Shown: piece after piece, positions 43,067 to 54,470 of the stretch
Position numbering within the stretch: position 1 is the first letter of the stretch
How the letters are laid out: each line of letters starts with the position of its first letter
Assembly (NCBI RefSeq): GCF_950295315.1
Contig: NC_080165.1
Location: 6,174,320-6,238,319, forward strand
DNA length: 64,000 nt
DNA from: Erinaceus europaeus
Lineage: Eukaryota; Chordata; Mammalia; Eulipotyphla; Erinaceidae
Direction: 5' to 3'
Notes under the pieces: model-generated
What the model saw: the letters and a program-made list of their open reading frames with translations, nothing else
The model's database searches: none
What the model was told of the DNA's origin: nothing
Program-made: the position numbers and the translations under genes

Positions 43067-44342
43067 AATATTATTTCTTTTGAAGTTACCCCATAGGTCT
43101 CTGTTGTTGTTTTCAGTATCTCTTAATCTCTTTTTGAGATCTCCTACTTCTTTTTAAGTTGTCTCTAATTCGTCCTCAATCTTGCTAATTCTGTCTTCTG
43201 CCTCATTAATTCTATTCTCTCTCCCCTCTACTGATTTCTGGAGTTCATCTATTTTGTTACCCTGTTCTGATACTGTTTTAGCTTGTTCAGCTAGTTGTGT
43301 TCTTAGCTCAGCTATTTCAGCTTTCAGCTCTCTAATAACCTTGAGATAATTAGTTTTTTCTTCCAGAGTCACATTTGTTGTTTCTGCATTTGTGATAACA
43401 GCTCTTTCAATTGATTCTCCTGTGATTATTTCCGTAACTAGTGTTTGGGATGTTGACCTCATTATTTTGTGCTTCAACCTTTGGGGGCTTTTAGCTGGAC
43501 TCTTGTCCTGGTTCATTTCTCCAGTATTTCTTCTTGTTGGTTCAGCCGTTCTATATAGTATGTTATGTGGTCCCTGTCTCAGTACTTTTCAAATTACTGA
43601 TCACTCATGCCTGGATTGACTTATTTCTAAGTAAGGTAATCAAAGAGTTCACAGCTGTGGAAATTGAAAATTGGAAATGGTTTCAATATTATTTTAATCC
43701 CTGAGTTGGAGCACAGTGGCCTAAAAGCCTCTTTTGTTCTTTTTCTTCCCTATAGGCTATGGAAGCCTGAGGGCTTTTAAACTATAAGTAGGCTTCTTAG
43801 CTTAATCCCTCACTCTTGACCAAGAGATAAAGCAGGGTGGGGCAGAGATAATCCAGTGGATATGTAAAGAGACTTTCACAGCCCCACCGCTAGGCCACGG
43901 AGGTATAGATCTTCCCCTGAGTTTCCTGGTTAGGTCTCTGTCCCCTGGTGTCAGCCCAGGGCCTCCCCACCGCTGCCCCAGCTTCTGAGGGCTTCTGGGG
44001 GCAGTAGCAATGGAGACTTACAGTAGCATTTGGTGAGTCTTAGGGGAGTCCTCTCGTCCCTTCAGCCGTCTTTTTGTTGGTGAAACAGACTGGAGGTGGT
44101 GTCTCAACTGGTAAAGTGCCAGACTGTTACCAGCCATTTAATCTCCCCCTAGGCTCCTCTCTGTCCACGAGCCACACGTGTTTGCCCTCACCAGTGACTT
44201 GGTGGGTTCCTGAAGTCGTTCTAGCCCTGTCTTGTTGCCGTCCCAGATGATCTCCTTTGGTGTTCCTAGTTGACCCGAGAGAGGAGAGGAGAGAAACACA
44301 GCTGCTGCTGCTCTGTGACCCCACCTCTGGAAGTCTGTAGGC

Positions 44343-44935
44343 ATTTTTAAATTATTTTCCAAAGGGCCTGTGGCTATACTGGGTTTTTTCTTTTTTTCTT
44401 TTTTGCCCCTGAGCCTGAAATCTGATATGCAGATGGATCCAAGTTATTGTCTGGGGAGATGATGTCATGGCTGGAAAAATGACCAGAAAGCTGGATCAGG
44501 GAAGAGAGTAGCTCCCAAATATGGAAAAGCAGTATAAATATTGTTGACTGTAAACTGTAAACTAATGTGATCTGGGGCCCGTATTCAACTTAGGAGCCTA
44601 TGTGACCTCTGCATCCCTGTAGATCTGAGCTCACATTTTGTGGTCATGAGTAGGAACATTCCAAGCTGCCCCAATATCAGGACCCATCTTCCTCAGGTGG
44701 AGCATAGAGTATGTTGTCCAGCCTCCCTTCAGAGGTTGGAACATTCTCCACCATTGTTGATCCAAGCTGAGGGCAAGCAAGGTCCTATGGGGGCAAACAA
44801 AGGGCCTATTTTGTTGTTCCTCATAGAAATGAGCGGTAACAATGGAGAGAGGGTTTTTATTTGAGGTCTAGGCCCATCAAATCTTTTTGGGAATCTTCAG
44901 ACTCCCCTATTAGGGCCCCAGCTGATGGGGTGGCC
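44343..44935 (-). mobile_element. F element, 5' half
   Basis: From CCAAAGGGCCTGTGGCTATA to AGGGCCCCAGCTGATGGGG on the + strand. It is homologous to 53895-54470 of the fullest copy. Its 3' half is replaced by the L1 5' end, so the L1 probably inserted into this F copy and the other half was lost with the L1 3' end. Confidence 0.75.
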
Positions 44936-46015
44936 TGATAGTGACTAAAGAGTCATCATTAAAGTATGCCAGTCTCTTGCCCTTATTCAGCTTTTGCAGT
45001 CCTTGCTTTGATAAGGTTAGCTTTGAAGTGAGTGAGAGAACTGTAATAGGAATTAGGTGAGGAGGGTATCTAAGTCTATGTAGACTCTATTTCATTATGA
45101 ACTTGATACTGACTCACTAGAGACTATTGTGCATTTTTGCTTTCAGGTATATATTTTGCCCTAATTTATGGATACATGTGAACATATGCTCTATCTCACA
45201 GGACCTAGTCTATATCTAGGTTTTGGGACTTTATTAGAAAATGAGCCTCCTGGAATGGAATTAGAGAATACTATGAAAGGAAAGATCTCACCCAAGTAAT
45301 GAGGCTGAATGGTTGTCATTCCACACCTGATGTCTCTGGACACAGCCTGAAGTGAAGCATGCTGAGGTGGTACTCGTTGCAATTATTGGGTTGTGATCAG
45401 CAGATGCGATATCATTTGGTATGAATTGAGAGAAGCATGCAGGGAAGTGCGCCCCACCCTAGAGGTTCCAGGCCTTGGGGGAAATATAGGCTCTATAGTG
45501 GAAGTGGGAGGTTCCTGCTGTCTTAGGGTTTAAGAAGATAATGGATAGTTATTGCTATAATCTCATTGTTTGGCAATTGGGTTAACTTTGAAATATCCCT
45601 TTGTTAGGATTTGCTGTATCATTCACAACATCACCATAATTTATATCCTTTGACATTATTTGTATATAGCTGTGCCACTGGTTGCTTCTGTTCTCCCTGG
45701 TCTAGGCTTTTAAGAGAGTCAACATATCAAAGACTCTGCCTATGTATTAAAAAGACTCGGTCTGTGCTTTAAAAAGTTTGAGACATTCAATCAATTTTCC
45801 CCCCTCATATTAATTAAATAGTGATTTATATGACTACAAATTAATAGTAGTAAACATAAACACCATTCTCACCACCAAAAAGCTGTGTCCCCCCCCCCCC
45901 CATGAACCCGAACATCCACCCTCACCCTCAACCTAGGGTTTTTACTTTGGTGCCCTACTCCTAAAGACAGTCTTTAAGATATATTCTATATTTTAATCTC
46001 TTCTGACAAAGTGCG
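44936..46015. other. Intron 2 sequence, partly F/L1-tail-like
   Basis: Mostly unrecognised. 45795-45965 holds a reversed tail (CACCATTCTCACCACCAAAAAGC, then a C14 run) resembling F/L1 3' ends. It may include internal sequence of the LTR element whose primer site follows. Confidence 0.35.
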
Positions 46016-46033
46016 GTCCCTGTTCGGGCGCCA
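46016..46033 (-). other. Retroviral-type primer-binding site (tRNA-Lys3)
   Basis: The + strand reads GTCCCTGTTCGGGCGCCA, identical to the 3' end of tRNA-Lys3. The minus strand is therefore an 18-nt primer-binding site preceded by TC, as in betaretrovirus-like elements. The LTR would lie to its right. No gag, pol or env was recognised nearby. Confidence 0.7.
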
Positions 46034-46808
46034 GATTTTTTGTGGCTTAATTTCCACAAGAACAAAGCATCAGCATTATTGTTCCCCCTGATAAGCTTTA
46101 GAAGAAACAGTATACAACTAGTCAAGAGAGAGACTGGTAAAACCTACATATCAAGTAAAAGATAGTTATTGTCCCTATTACAACTCCCATGTCCAGCGTT
46201 GATTCAATTACATAAGCTAGAACTCCCTACCTTCTGTTCCCCCAAAAGAATTTTGATCCATAATTCCCAGAAGGGTAAATAATAGGGGAAGTAAACTTAC
46301 GCGCTCTACGCCCCCATTACATCAAGACCTGAATCATTTTTTCACCAGGAATCTTGTCTTTTTAAATTTTTAAAAAATATTTATTTTCCCTTTTGTTTAC
46401 CTTGTTTTTTTTTTATTGTTGTTGTAGTTATTTTTGTTGGTGTTATTGATGTTGTCATTGTTGGATAGGACAGAGAGACATAGAGGAGGGGAAGACAGAG
46501 ACGGGGAGAGAAAGACAGACACCTGCAGACCTGCTTCACTGCCTGTGAAGCGACTCCCCGGCAGGCGGGGAGCCGGGGGCTCGAACCGGGATCCTTATGC
46601 CAGTCCTTGTGCTTTGCGCCATGTGCACTTAACCCGCTGGGCTACCACCCAGCTCCCAGGATCTTATTTTTATTCCATCTATGAAAGGGAAGCAAATCTG
46701 TAAAATACCAGAGGAAGCCAGGCAGTTTTTCTTCTGTGAGAGACAAGAGGAAAAAAGGAAAGATACTCAGAAGTAATAATAGGTGTAGAGGTGACTTAGA
46801 AAGTGAAG
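46034..46808 (-). mobile_element. LTR-like segment next to the primer-binding site, split by a SINE-A
   Basis: By position this should be the LTR. Part of it (about 46140-46290) also resembles the F element read in the + direction (CCCATGTCCAGCG, CCTTCTGTTCCCCC, TTCCCAGAAGGGTAAATAATAGGGG). Whether F derives from an LTR, or an F copy lies beside the primer site, is unresolved. Confidence 0.4.
46358..46657 (-). mobile_element. SINE-A copy
   Basis: TTATTTTCCCTTTTGTTTACC to GGCTACCACCCAGCTCCC. AGGAATCTTGTCTTTTT before and AGGATCTTATTTTT after it are a likely duplication. Confidence 0.88.
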
Positions 46809-46809
46809 G

Positions 46810-46985
46810 CAGGTGGTCTGGGAGGTGGCACACTGGATAAGTCATTGGACTCTCAACCATGAGGTCCAGAGTTCAATCCCTGGCAGCACATGTACCAGAG
46901 TGATGTCTGGTTCTTTCTCTCTCTCTCTCTCTCCTATCTTTCTTATGAATAAATACATAAATTCTTTGAAAAGAAAAAGTGAAGA
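46810..46985 (+). mobile_element. SINE-D copy
   Basis: Head GTGGTCTGGGAGGTGGCACA, B box CAGAGTTCAATCCCTGG, a TCTCTC run and tail ATGAATAAATACATAAATTC. It gives the D family in sense orientation. Confidence 0.8.
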
Positions 46986-47019
46986 AGGCACCAATGAAAA
47001 AAATGGAAGAAAAAATGAC

Positions 47020-47023
<4 letters not shown>

Positions 47024-47074
<51 letters not shown>
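47024..47074. repeat. (TA)n(GA)n microsatellite
   Basis: A TA run passing directly into a GA run. Confidence 0.93.
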
Positions 47075-47077
<3 letters not shown>

Positions 47078-47089
47078 ATATAGATACAA

Positions 47090-47230
47090 GATATCTAGAA
47101 TCAGCCCATGTCTTTGACCTTGGGAGGACCATTGCCGCTTCCAGCAAAGGGGACGGGAAACAGATCTCTAGTGGTGGAAACCGTCGGGAACTATACCCCG
47201 ATTATCTTCCACGTTTGTGCTGTGGTATCT
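47090..47230 (+). mobile_element. F-related 3' tail
   Basis: GCCCATGTCTTTGACCTTGGG and CTCTAGTGGTGGAAACC parallel the tail at 24415-24540. Confidence 0.55.
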
Positions 47231-47682
47231 CTTCTCTGTCTCTCTCACTCTGTTTCTCATTCTGTCTCTGGAATAAAAGAAAAAAGTCCACTTGAAGCAT
47301 CAGGTTTAGTTACTTGTGATGCCCTAGCTAAGCCCTCACTGAAGGAAGGAAAGGAGTATTTCTCTTGAATTCACCTTTTAAGTTCCCCGTGTGTTTGTAT
47401 CAGTGGCTGGCACTTTGCATTTTTGTTTGTATGTTTCCTAATGCCCAGTAGTAATTAATTCCACAAGAGTAGATCCAGTCCCTTTTTTTTAATGAAAAAG
47501 ACTACACAGCTCTTTAAGTGCCACAACTACTGTTAGAACTCAGGTGATCTGCCCTCAAAACCCCTGTATTTGACTTCTATGGAGGGCTGTTGTCTCAGCA
47601 GAATCCTGTTTGTAAGGCCTTTCATTTTGTTGCTGCTAGATAGCTCTCTGTTTTGTCTCAAGTTTATTATATATATTTGCCT
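47231..47682. other. Intron 2 sequence, nothing recognised
   Basis: No repeat or gene signal placed. Confidence 0.4.
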
Positions 47683-48144
47683 ATAGTGTTATTGCTGGGG
47701 CTTGGTGCCTGCAGTATGAATCCACTGCTCCTGGCAGTCATTTTTTCCATTTTATTGCATAGGACAGAGAGAAATTAAGAGAGGAGAGGGAGGGGGTCGG
47801 GCGGTAGCGCAGCAGGTTAAGCGCACATGGCGCAAAGTGCAAGGACCGGGAGTAAGGATCCTGGTTCGAGCCCCGGGATCCCCACTTGCAGGGGAGTCGC
47901 TTCACAGTCGGTGAAGCAGGTCTGCAGGTGTCTGTCTTTCTCTACCCCCCCTCCCCTCCTCTCTCTCCCCTCCTCTCTCCATTTCTCTCTGTCCTATCCA
48001 ACAACGACAGCATCAACAATAACAACAATAACCACAACAAGGCTACAACAACAAGGGCAACAAAAGGGGGGAAAATGGCCTCCAGGAGCAGTGAATTCAT
48101 GGTGCAGGCACTGAGCCCCAGCAATAACCCTAGAGACTAAAAAA

Positions 48145-48185
<41 letters not shown>

Positions 48186-48325
48186 GGAGAGAGAAAGACA
48201 CCTGGAGGCCTGCTTCACTGCCTGTGAAGTTTCCCCTGTAGTTGGGGAGCTGGGGGCTCGAACCTGGATTCTTGTGCTAAGTACTTGGTGTGCTTAACTG
48301 GGTGCGCCACTGCCCCTCCCCCAGC
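47683..48325 (-). mobile_element. Old SINE-A2 interrupted by a younger SINE-A2
   Basis: Outer element: 47683-47792 (reversed A2 segment to GAGAGGAGAGGGAG) and about 48165-48325 (from GAGAGGAGAGGGAGAGAGAAAG to GCGCCACTGCCCCTCCCCC). The repeated GAGAGGAGAGGGAG is the target-site duplication. Confidence 0.82.
47793..48150 (+). mobile_element. SINE-A2 inserted into the older A2
   Basis: Head GGGGTCGGGCGGTAGCGCAG, B box TGGTTCGAGCCCCGG, complete A2 segment and a poly-A run that passes into (GA)n at 48152-48181. Confidence 0.9.
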
Positions 48326-49938
48326 TTATTATTTATCATAGACTTTTTTTGGATGCATTCTTTTCTTCTTCTTTCGTAGTACAGTTGGGACAGTGGGTTG
48401 TGAGGTTGAGCTTGTCTGGGCCTCTCCCATAGGCTGAACGGACTATGTGAGACCATCCTCTGTTCACAGAGTGGTCACAGCCCTCTGTGGCCTTGGTGTC
48501 AGTCATTTTCTGTGAAGCGGCAGCAAAGGGAAAAATACAATAGTAGTGGACAGGCAGCCCTCTGCGTGGAGGGTGGAGGGTGGAGGGTGGAGACATAACA
48601 TTTCTGGTGAGAACTTTTTTTTTCTTCTTTTCTTTTTCAAGTCTTTTAACTGGCTGGTGAAAACAAGTCGTGAGTTTCAGATTTACAGCAGCAACGTGGC
48701 ACAGTTCAAGGCTTGATCTGATGCCCGGATGAGTTATCTGTGGGGTTGAGAGATTTGGCAGACATGGGGGAGGGAAGGGAAGGAAAGAGTGCAGTGAAAT
48801 GAAAATCAGAGCAATTATTTACTCTGGACTATTACATGTTGATAGCAAACCTCCTGGCCGTGTGCTCTTTGAGGTGATGAAGCGAGCTTGCCTTCATCAC
48901 TTCATCAACAAGAGTCCGCGTTCTGACTAGAGCTTGTTTAAGAGGGTCAGTGGTCATTTCTGCACAGGAGTCATTGGCTAACTTGGTCATTTAAAGGAAA
49001 ATCTGTGAGGAGATTTTTTTTTTTTTTTTAATAGGTAACAGGAATGTGAAAAATGCTTCTTTCTTTTTTTTTTTCTCTTTCTGTTTTTTTAATTTCTTTC
49101 TTTCTTTTCCCTGAAGCTTTGCTCGGCTGGTATACCTGCCCTTTGAAGGGAGGTCTTTGAGCACGTTTGCTTTTGTCCTTGAGCTCTGGGGACTTGTGGT
49201 GAGGGACAGTAACCCTGACAGAAATTCGGTTTTGACAAAAGAGAGCAAGTCTTCTTGAATCCAAGTCAAAGTAGTCTCAGTGTTGTTGCCGCGTGAGCTG
49301 AAGCGGTGCAGCTGCAGGCTGGTGTTCTGGGTTCTGTCTTCCTCACCCGGCCTGTGCGCAGGGCCAGGGAACCTCTCTAGGTGACCCGCTTGTGACAGAA
49401 AACAGCGAGTTGTGGAGAATGTTCTAAGCAAAGGAAGTATATTAGTTGCATAGGAAAAGTTGGTTTTACTGAAACTTACTTGAACCCAGAATTAAAGGCT
49501 GATGCACTGATTTTTTTTTTTTTTTTGTTCTTTTTCCTGGCAGTAAGGGAATGAGTAAGGTCATTGAAGCAGTTATGCACATTGGCCAGAGGTTAATTGT
49601 GAAGGATACTTGGGCAGTGGGAGGCCCCGGGCGCTCACTTTTGCATGCCTGAACTGGCTACTCACAAGTACACAAAAGTCATGATCTGAAATGCCAGTTA
49701 GTGTGAGTTTTTAAGACGTACTTACTTTTGAAACGATGACTGTGGGGGAAGGAATTTATAAGGGAGAACAGCCTTTGTACACTTGCTTCCTCTCCTGCAT
49801 TTACATTTGTCTGTCCTTACAGGCAGGTAGTCTCCCTGTAGTTCTCCAGCTTGCTTCTTGGAAAAGTTCTTACCTGAGATTTCTTCATAGCCCATGGAGC
49901 TCTGCTATCAGAAAAGCCCGTTTTCCTGGCACAGTTAG

Positions 49939-49939
<1 letters not shown>
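48326..49939. other. Intron 2 unique stretch (1.6 kb)
   Basis: One of the longest SINE-free stretches in the intron. It has a short GGAGGGT array at 48573-48596 and T runs near 49013-49030 and 49510-49526. A 146-codon minus frame (48991-49431) shows no family features. Lack of insertions could reflect constraint. Confidence 0.45.
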
Positions 49940-49984
<45 letters not shown>

Positions 49985-50056
49985 TGTGTGTGTGTGAGTG
50001 TGTGTGTGTGTGTGTGAGTGTGTGTGTGTGAGTGTGTGTGTGTGTGTGTGTGCGCG
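49940..50056. repeat. (TG)n microsatellite with GAGTG interruptions
   Basis: TG repeats broken by GA steps and ending TGCGCGTGCGC. Confidence 0.95.
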
Positions 50057-50309
50057 TGCGCTAAGCTGTTAACCTTGGGGTGATACAATGTTCTGTTGCT
50101 CTTTAGAATTCAGTTTCTTTAAGGATTTATTTATTGTGTGTGTTTGTATATGGGGCAGGGAGGGAGGGAGAGAGTGAGAGAGAGAGAGAGGGAGAGCAGT
50201 AGCAGAGCACTGTTCCAGTCATATGTGACTCTGGAAACAGCTACTTCCTCAATTGTGAGACTTCAATTTTTGTAAATTTATTTGATGTTAACTTTTGAGG
50301 CAGTTCTCT
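50057..50309. other. Intron 2 sequence, possible SINE relic
   Basis: GA-rich stretch at 50160-50195, then CAGTAGCAGAGCACTG. It might be a degraded SINE-C but is too short to assign. Confidence 0.35.
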
Positions 50310-51320
50310 CTTTTTATTAGTGATTTAATATTTATTTATAAAATTACAGGCCAACAGGGGTATAATTCCACACCGTTCCTACCACCAGAATCCCCAGTCC
50401 ATCTTTTGTAAGTTACAGCTGTTTGCTTAAGGTTGCAGATACGGGTTAACTGGGTTAACTCTTACTTCTACAGTTCTCTGTTTATATTTGTGTATAATAC
50501 CCACCCTTTTAAGGTCCCGTCTTCTCTTCCTTTCCAAGTTATACTTACACCAATTATTACCAGTGTCCAAATGTCCCCCTCTTTTTCCTCTTCTCTCTCT
50601 CTAGGTCCTGATGGAATCGGAGCTCAGAGACCTCTGACCCTCTTCCCTCTATCACTTCTGCCCCACTGGGAGTATGGATCAGAATGATTTTTGAGGTGCA
50701 GAAGGTGGGAGATCTGGCTTCTCTAATTGCTTCTATGTTGGACATGAGCGTTGGCAGGTGGATCCACACCCCCAGCCTGTTTCTGTCTTTCCCTAGTGGG
50801 GCAGGGCTCTGGGGAGGTGGGGTTCCAGGGCACATGGGTGAGGTCGTCTGCCCAGAGCAGTCAGGATGGCATCATGATAGTGTCTGCAGCATGGTGTCTG
50901 GAAGGTGGCAGGATATAAAGTTAAACAAAATGGTTAATGAACAGGAACCAATAAGTAGGAACAGAGCAGATGAGACTAGGGATCTTAGGGTGGAAGGAAG
51001 CTAGGAAGTCCATTTTAGGCATGTTCCTAGGGGCCTACAACTTTCTTAGTTTTTGCTTGAATTTGGTAGCTAACATGTGAAGCTGGATAAAGATATTGTC
51101 TGAGAAGCTGGTATCACAATAGAGAAAAGGGCTAGAAAGTTGGGTTAGGGCAGAGAGTTAGCTCCCTTTCTTTAAAAAAAAAAATCTGTGAATAAAATGA
51201 ACTATTTGTCCCCCTCCGTCCATCTGCCCAACCCAGGACACACAGATATGTCCATATTTCACACGGGACCCTGTGTAACCTCTGAGCCCTGTTGGGGCTT
51301 TGTAGGCTAGCATTCAATTT
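50310..51320 (-). mobile_element. F element, older subfamily, about 1 kb
   Basis: Starts TTTTTATTAGTGATTTAATA (reversed tail). It passes through CCTACCACCAGAATCCCC, GGTGCAGAAGGTGGGAGATC and GGTCGTCTGCCCAGAGCAG to AGCTCCCTTTCTTTAAAAA and beyond. The tail and several blocks differ from the copy at 53382, so at least two subfamilies exist. Confidence 0.68.
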
Positions 51321-51336
51321 CATTATAAAAAAATAA

Positions 51337-51578
51337 GGGGAGTCGAGAGGTAGCGCAGCAGGTTAAACTCATGTGGCACAAAGTGCAAGGATTGGTGTAA
51401 GGATCCTGGTTCGAGCCCCCAGCTCCCCACCTGCAGGGAGTCGCTTCACAGGCGATGAAGCAGGTCTGCAGGTGTCTCTTCCCCTCTCTGTCTTCCCCTC
51501 CTCTCTCCATTTCTCTCTGTCCTGTCCAACAATGATGACATCAATAACAACAACAGTAATAACTACAACAATAGAAAA
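51337..51578 (+). mobile_element. SINE-A copy
   Basis: Head GAGTCGAGAGGTAGCGCAGC and B box CTGGTTCGAGCCCCC. Part of the pyrimidine body is missing (GTGTCTCTTCCCC). The end is AACTACAACAATAG. Confidence 0.83.
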
Positions 51579-51984
51579 ATCAGTTCTATTACAGTTGTTC
51601 CATTTGAAGTGCAAAATGGGAGAATTTGATTTCAAAACTGAATTATTTCTTAAAAAATTTAATTGTTTCTTAAATTTTGTTGCGCTAGAGTAAAAGTTAC
51701 ACTGCTTTTCCTGTCAGGAAGCTTCCCCGGGAAGGTGAGGGCTGGGGCCACCACAGTCTTTGTTGTATGGCGATGTGTGTGCTCAACGAATGAGAGCTTG
51801 GCAACCAAGTAGTTATGAAGTCAAATCTGTGTTTAACTCTTTAGTAAAAATGTTTTTTGAAAATTAAGGAAAAAAAAAGCAGATAATATTACTTCTGATG
51901 TAGCAGAGACACTCAGTAAAAGGACTTTTTGACTCTAAAGTGTCATATTTTTGAAGTAAATAAATCTGCTATAGTTTAAAATGT
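51579..51984. other. Intron 2 sequence, nothing recognised
   Basis: 51712-51790 contains a faint B-SINE-like stretch (GGAAGCTTCCCCGGGAAGG, ATGTGTGTGCTCAACGA), otherwise nothing. Confidence 0.35.
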
Positions 51985-52262
51985 TTTTAAAAATATTTAT
52001 TTATTTATTCCCTTTTGTTGCCCTTGTTGCTTTATTGTTGTAGCTATTTATGTTGTCGTTGCTGGATAGGACAGAGAGAAATGGAGAGAGGAGGGGAAGA
52101 CAGAGAGGGGGAGAGAAAGACAGACACCTGCAGACCTGCTTCACCACCTGTGAAGCGACTCCCCTGCAGGTGGGGAGCCGGGGGCTCGAACCCAGATCCT
52201 TACTCCAGTCCTTGCTCTTTGCACCATGTGCACTTAACCCGCAGTGCTACTGTCCTACTCCC
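51985..52262 (-). mobile_element. SINE-A copy
   Basis: TTTATTCCCTTTTGTTGCCC to GCTACTGTCCTACTCCC. TTTAAAATGTTTTTAAAAA before and TTTAAAACGTTTTTTTAAAA after look like a duplication. Confidence 0.87.
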
Positions 52263-52430
52263 ACTTTAAAACGTTTTTTTAAAAATAAATCTAGATATTC
52301 TTTAGACTCCATAATTTTAATGATTTCATTTTTTTTTCATTTCTGTTTTCTATAAGATTTTGATATAGAGTATGTGAAGAATGCTAGGAAAGGAATAGCA
52401 TTTCTGGTTAATACTAACAGATTCATTCTT

Positions 52431-52716
52431 TTTTAAAAAAAAATATTTATTTTATTTATTTATTCCCTTTTGTTGCCCTTGTTTTATTGTTGTAGTTATT
52501 ATTGTTGTTGTCGTTGTTGGATAGGACAGAGAGAAATGGAGAGAGGAGGGGAAGACAGAGAGGAGGAGAGAAAGACAGACACCTGCAGACCTGTTTCACC
52601 GCCTGTGAAGCGACTCCCTGCAGGTGGGGAGCTGGGGGCTCGAACCAGGATCCTTACACCAATCCTTGCACTTTGTGCCACATGAGCTTAACCTGCTGTG
52701 CTACAGCCCAGCTCCC
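52431..52716 (-). mobile_element. SINE-A copy with perfect target-site duplication
   Basis: AACAGATTCATTCTT at 52416-52430 and 52717-52731 bounds the element exactly. Confidence 0.93.
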
Positions 52717-52934
52717 AACAGATTCATTCTTATTGCATCTTCTGCTCTCTGTGTGCATCATGCTGTTTAAGATAAATCCAGTAGTTATGTAATATGTAAT
52801 CATGCTTTTATTCTGAATATTGGATTTTAAATTCATCCTGAATAAGGATCCTAGTTCACGTTAAATGCCAGAAACACCCTTTGGGATTCTCCTATTCCAC
52901 CGTGTGTGGCCAGGCTACTAGCATCTGGAGTTTT

Positions 52935-53222
52935 TTTTTTTTAAAATTAATTAATTATTTATTTATTCTTTTTGTTGCCCTTTTTTTTTTATTGTTGTAG
53001 TTATTATTGATGTCATTGTTGTTGGATAGGACAGAGAGAAATGGAGAGAGGAGGGGAAGACAGAGAGGGGGAGAGAAAGACAGACACCTGCAGACCTGCT
53101 TCAACGCCTGTGAAGTGACTCCCCTGCAGGTGGGGAGCCGGGGGCTCGAACCAGGATCCTTACGCCGGTCCTTATGCTTTGCGCCGCCTGCGCTTAACCC
53201 GCTGCGCTACCGCCCAACTCCC
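52935..53222 (-). mobile_element. SINE-A copy with target-site duplication
   Basis: CATCTGGAGTTTT before (52922) and after (53223) the element. The head is little diverged (CTGCGCTACCGCCCAACTCCC). Confidence 0.92.
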
Positions 53223-53381
53223 ACATCTGGAGTTTTAACAAGCTCTTTTGTGCCTGTGATTTATGGACGAAGGAGGCAGGTCTAAGACTCTTAGAACTGA
53301 CGTGAAAGTGCTCTGCATATCCAAGGAGTTAGGAGAGTTGTAGTCCAATCATGAAGATTTCTTTCTACTTTTAAATGCATA

Positions 53382-54470
53382 TGCTTAATTTTTTAAAAAA
53401 ACTTTTTATTTATAAAAAGGAAACACTGACAAAACCATAGGATAAGAGGAATACAGCTTCACACAATTCCCACCCCCAGAACTCCGTAACTCATCCCCTC
53501 CCCCGATAGCCTCCCTATTCTTTATCCCTCTGGGAGCATGGAGCCAGGGTCATTGTGGGATGCAGAAGGTGGAAGGTCTGGCTTCTGTAATTGCTTCCCC
53601 ACTGAACATGGGTGTTGGCAGGTGGATCCATACTCCCAGCCTGCCTCTCTCTTTCCCTAGTGGGGCAGGGCTCTGGGGAAGTGGGGTTCCAAGGCACATT
53701 GGTGGGGTTGTCTGTCCAGGGAAGTCTGGTTGGCATCATGCTGGCATCTGGAACCTGGTGGGTGAGAAGAGAGTTAACATACAAAGCCAAACAAATTGTT
53801 GAACAGTCATGGGCCTAAAGACTGGAATAGTGCAGATGAAGTGCTGGGGAGTCCTCCATTTTGTAGATAACTTGTAGGTGTATTTTAGCTAAATTCCAAA
53901 GGGCCTGTGGCTATACTTTTTGTGTGTGTGTGTGTGTGTGTCCTTTTTCTTTTTTCCCCTGAGCCTGAAATCTGATATGCCATTGGATCCAAGTTATTGT
54001 CTGGGACATGATGTCATGGCTGGGAAAAGGACCAGAAAGCTGGATCAGGGAAGAGAATGGCTCCCAAATATGGGAAAGCTGTATAAATATTGTTGACTGT
54101 AAACCTCATTGATTTGATGTGATCTGGGCCCCATAATTAACTTAGGAGCCTATGTGACCTCTACATCCCTCTAGATCTGAGCTCAGATTCTGTGGTCATG
54201 AGTAGGAACATTCCAGGCTGTCCCAGTATCGACCCATCTTCCTCAGGTGGTGCATAGAGTCCAGTCTCCCTTCGGAGGATGGAACATTCTCTACCATTGT
54301 TGATCCAAGTTGATGGCAAGGTCCTATGGGGGCCCACAGAGGGGTCTGTTGTGTTGCTCTTGATAGAAATGAGCAGTAACAATGGAGAGAGGGATTTATT
54401 CGTGGTCTAAGCCCATCATGTCTGTTTGGGAATCTCAGGACTCCCCGATTAGGGCCCCAGCCGATGGAAT
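53382..54470 (-). mobile_element. F element, fullest copy (about 1.09 kb)
   Basis: Sense runs from 54470 (TCCATCGGCTGGGGCCCTAA) to the tail at 53400 (TTTTTATAAATAAAAAG). Blocks, in sense: a 5' region with GTAGAGAATGTTCCATCC; a middle with GACAATAACTTGGATCC; a (CA)n near 53940; and a 3' part with CCCTGCCCCACTAGGGAAAG and GGGATAAAGAATAGGG. ATGCTTAA-TTTTTTA flanks both sides, a probable target-site duplication. No ORF over about 90 codons. Confidence 0.8.

Larger units (their letters stand above)
40592..44342 (-). mobile_element. L1 LINE with 5'UTR, ORF1 and part of ORF2; 3' end missing
   Basis: On the minus strand, in order: a 5'UTR-like segment (44342-43517); ORF1 from 43516, starting MNQDKSPAKS, with a coiled-coil region (heptad-like ELKAEIAELRTQLAEQ); the ORF1 C-terminal domain ending near 42291; ORF2 endonuclease with VGDFNTPLSQLDRSSR near 41764-41800; then the start of the reverse transcriptase, ending abruptly at 40592. 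Frames are broken in many places. A SINE-A (42780-43066) splits ORF1. The element keeps its 5' end but lacks its 3' end, the reverse of usual L1 truncation, so a later deletion or rearrangement is likely. Confidence 0.85.

Noticed and set aside
40592..44342. Active L1
   Set aside because: Both ORFs are broken, a SINE splits ORF1, and the 3' part of ORF2 and the 3'UTR are absent.
46016..46808. Complete provirus
   Set aside because: Only a primer site and an LTR-like segment are visible. No gag, pol or env-like frame is present on either side.
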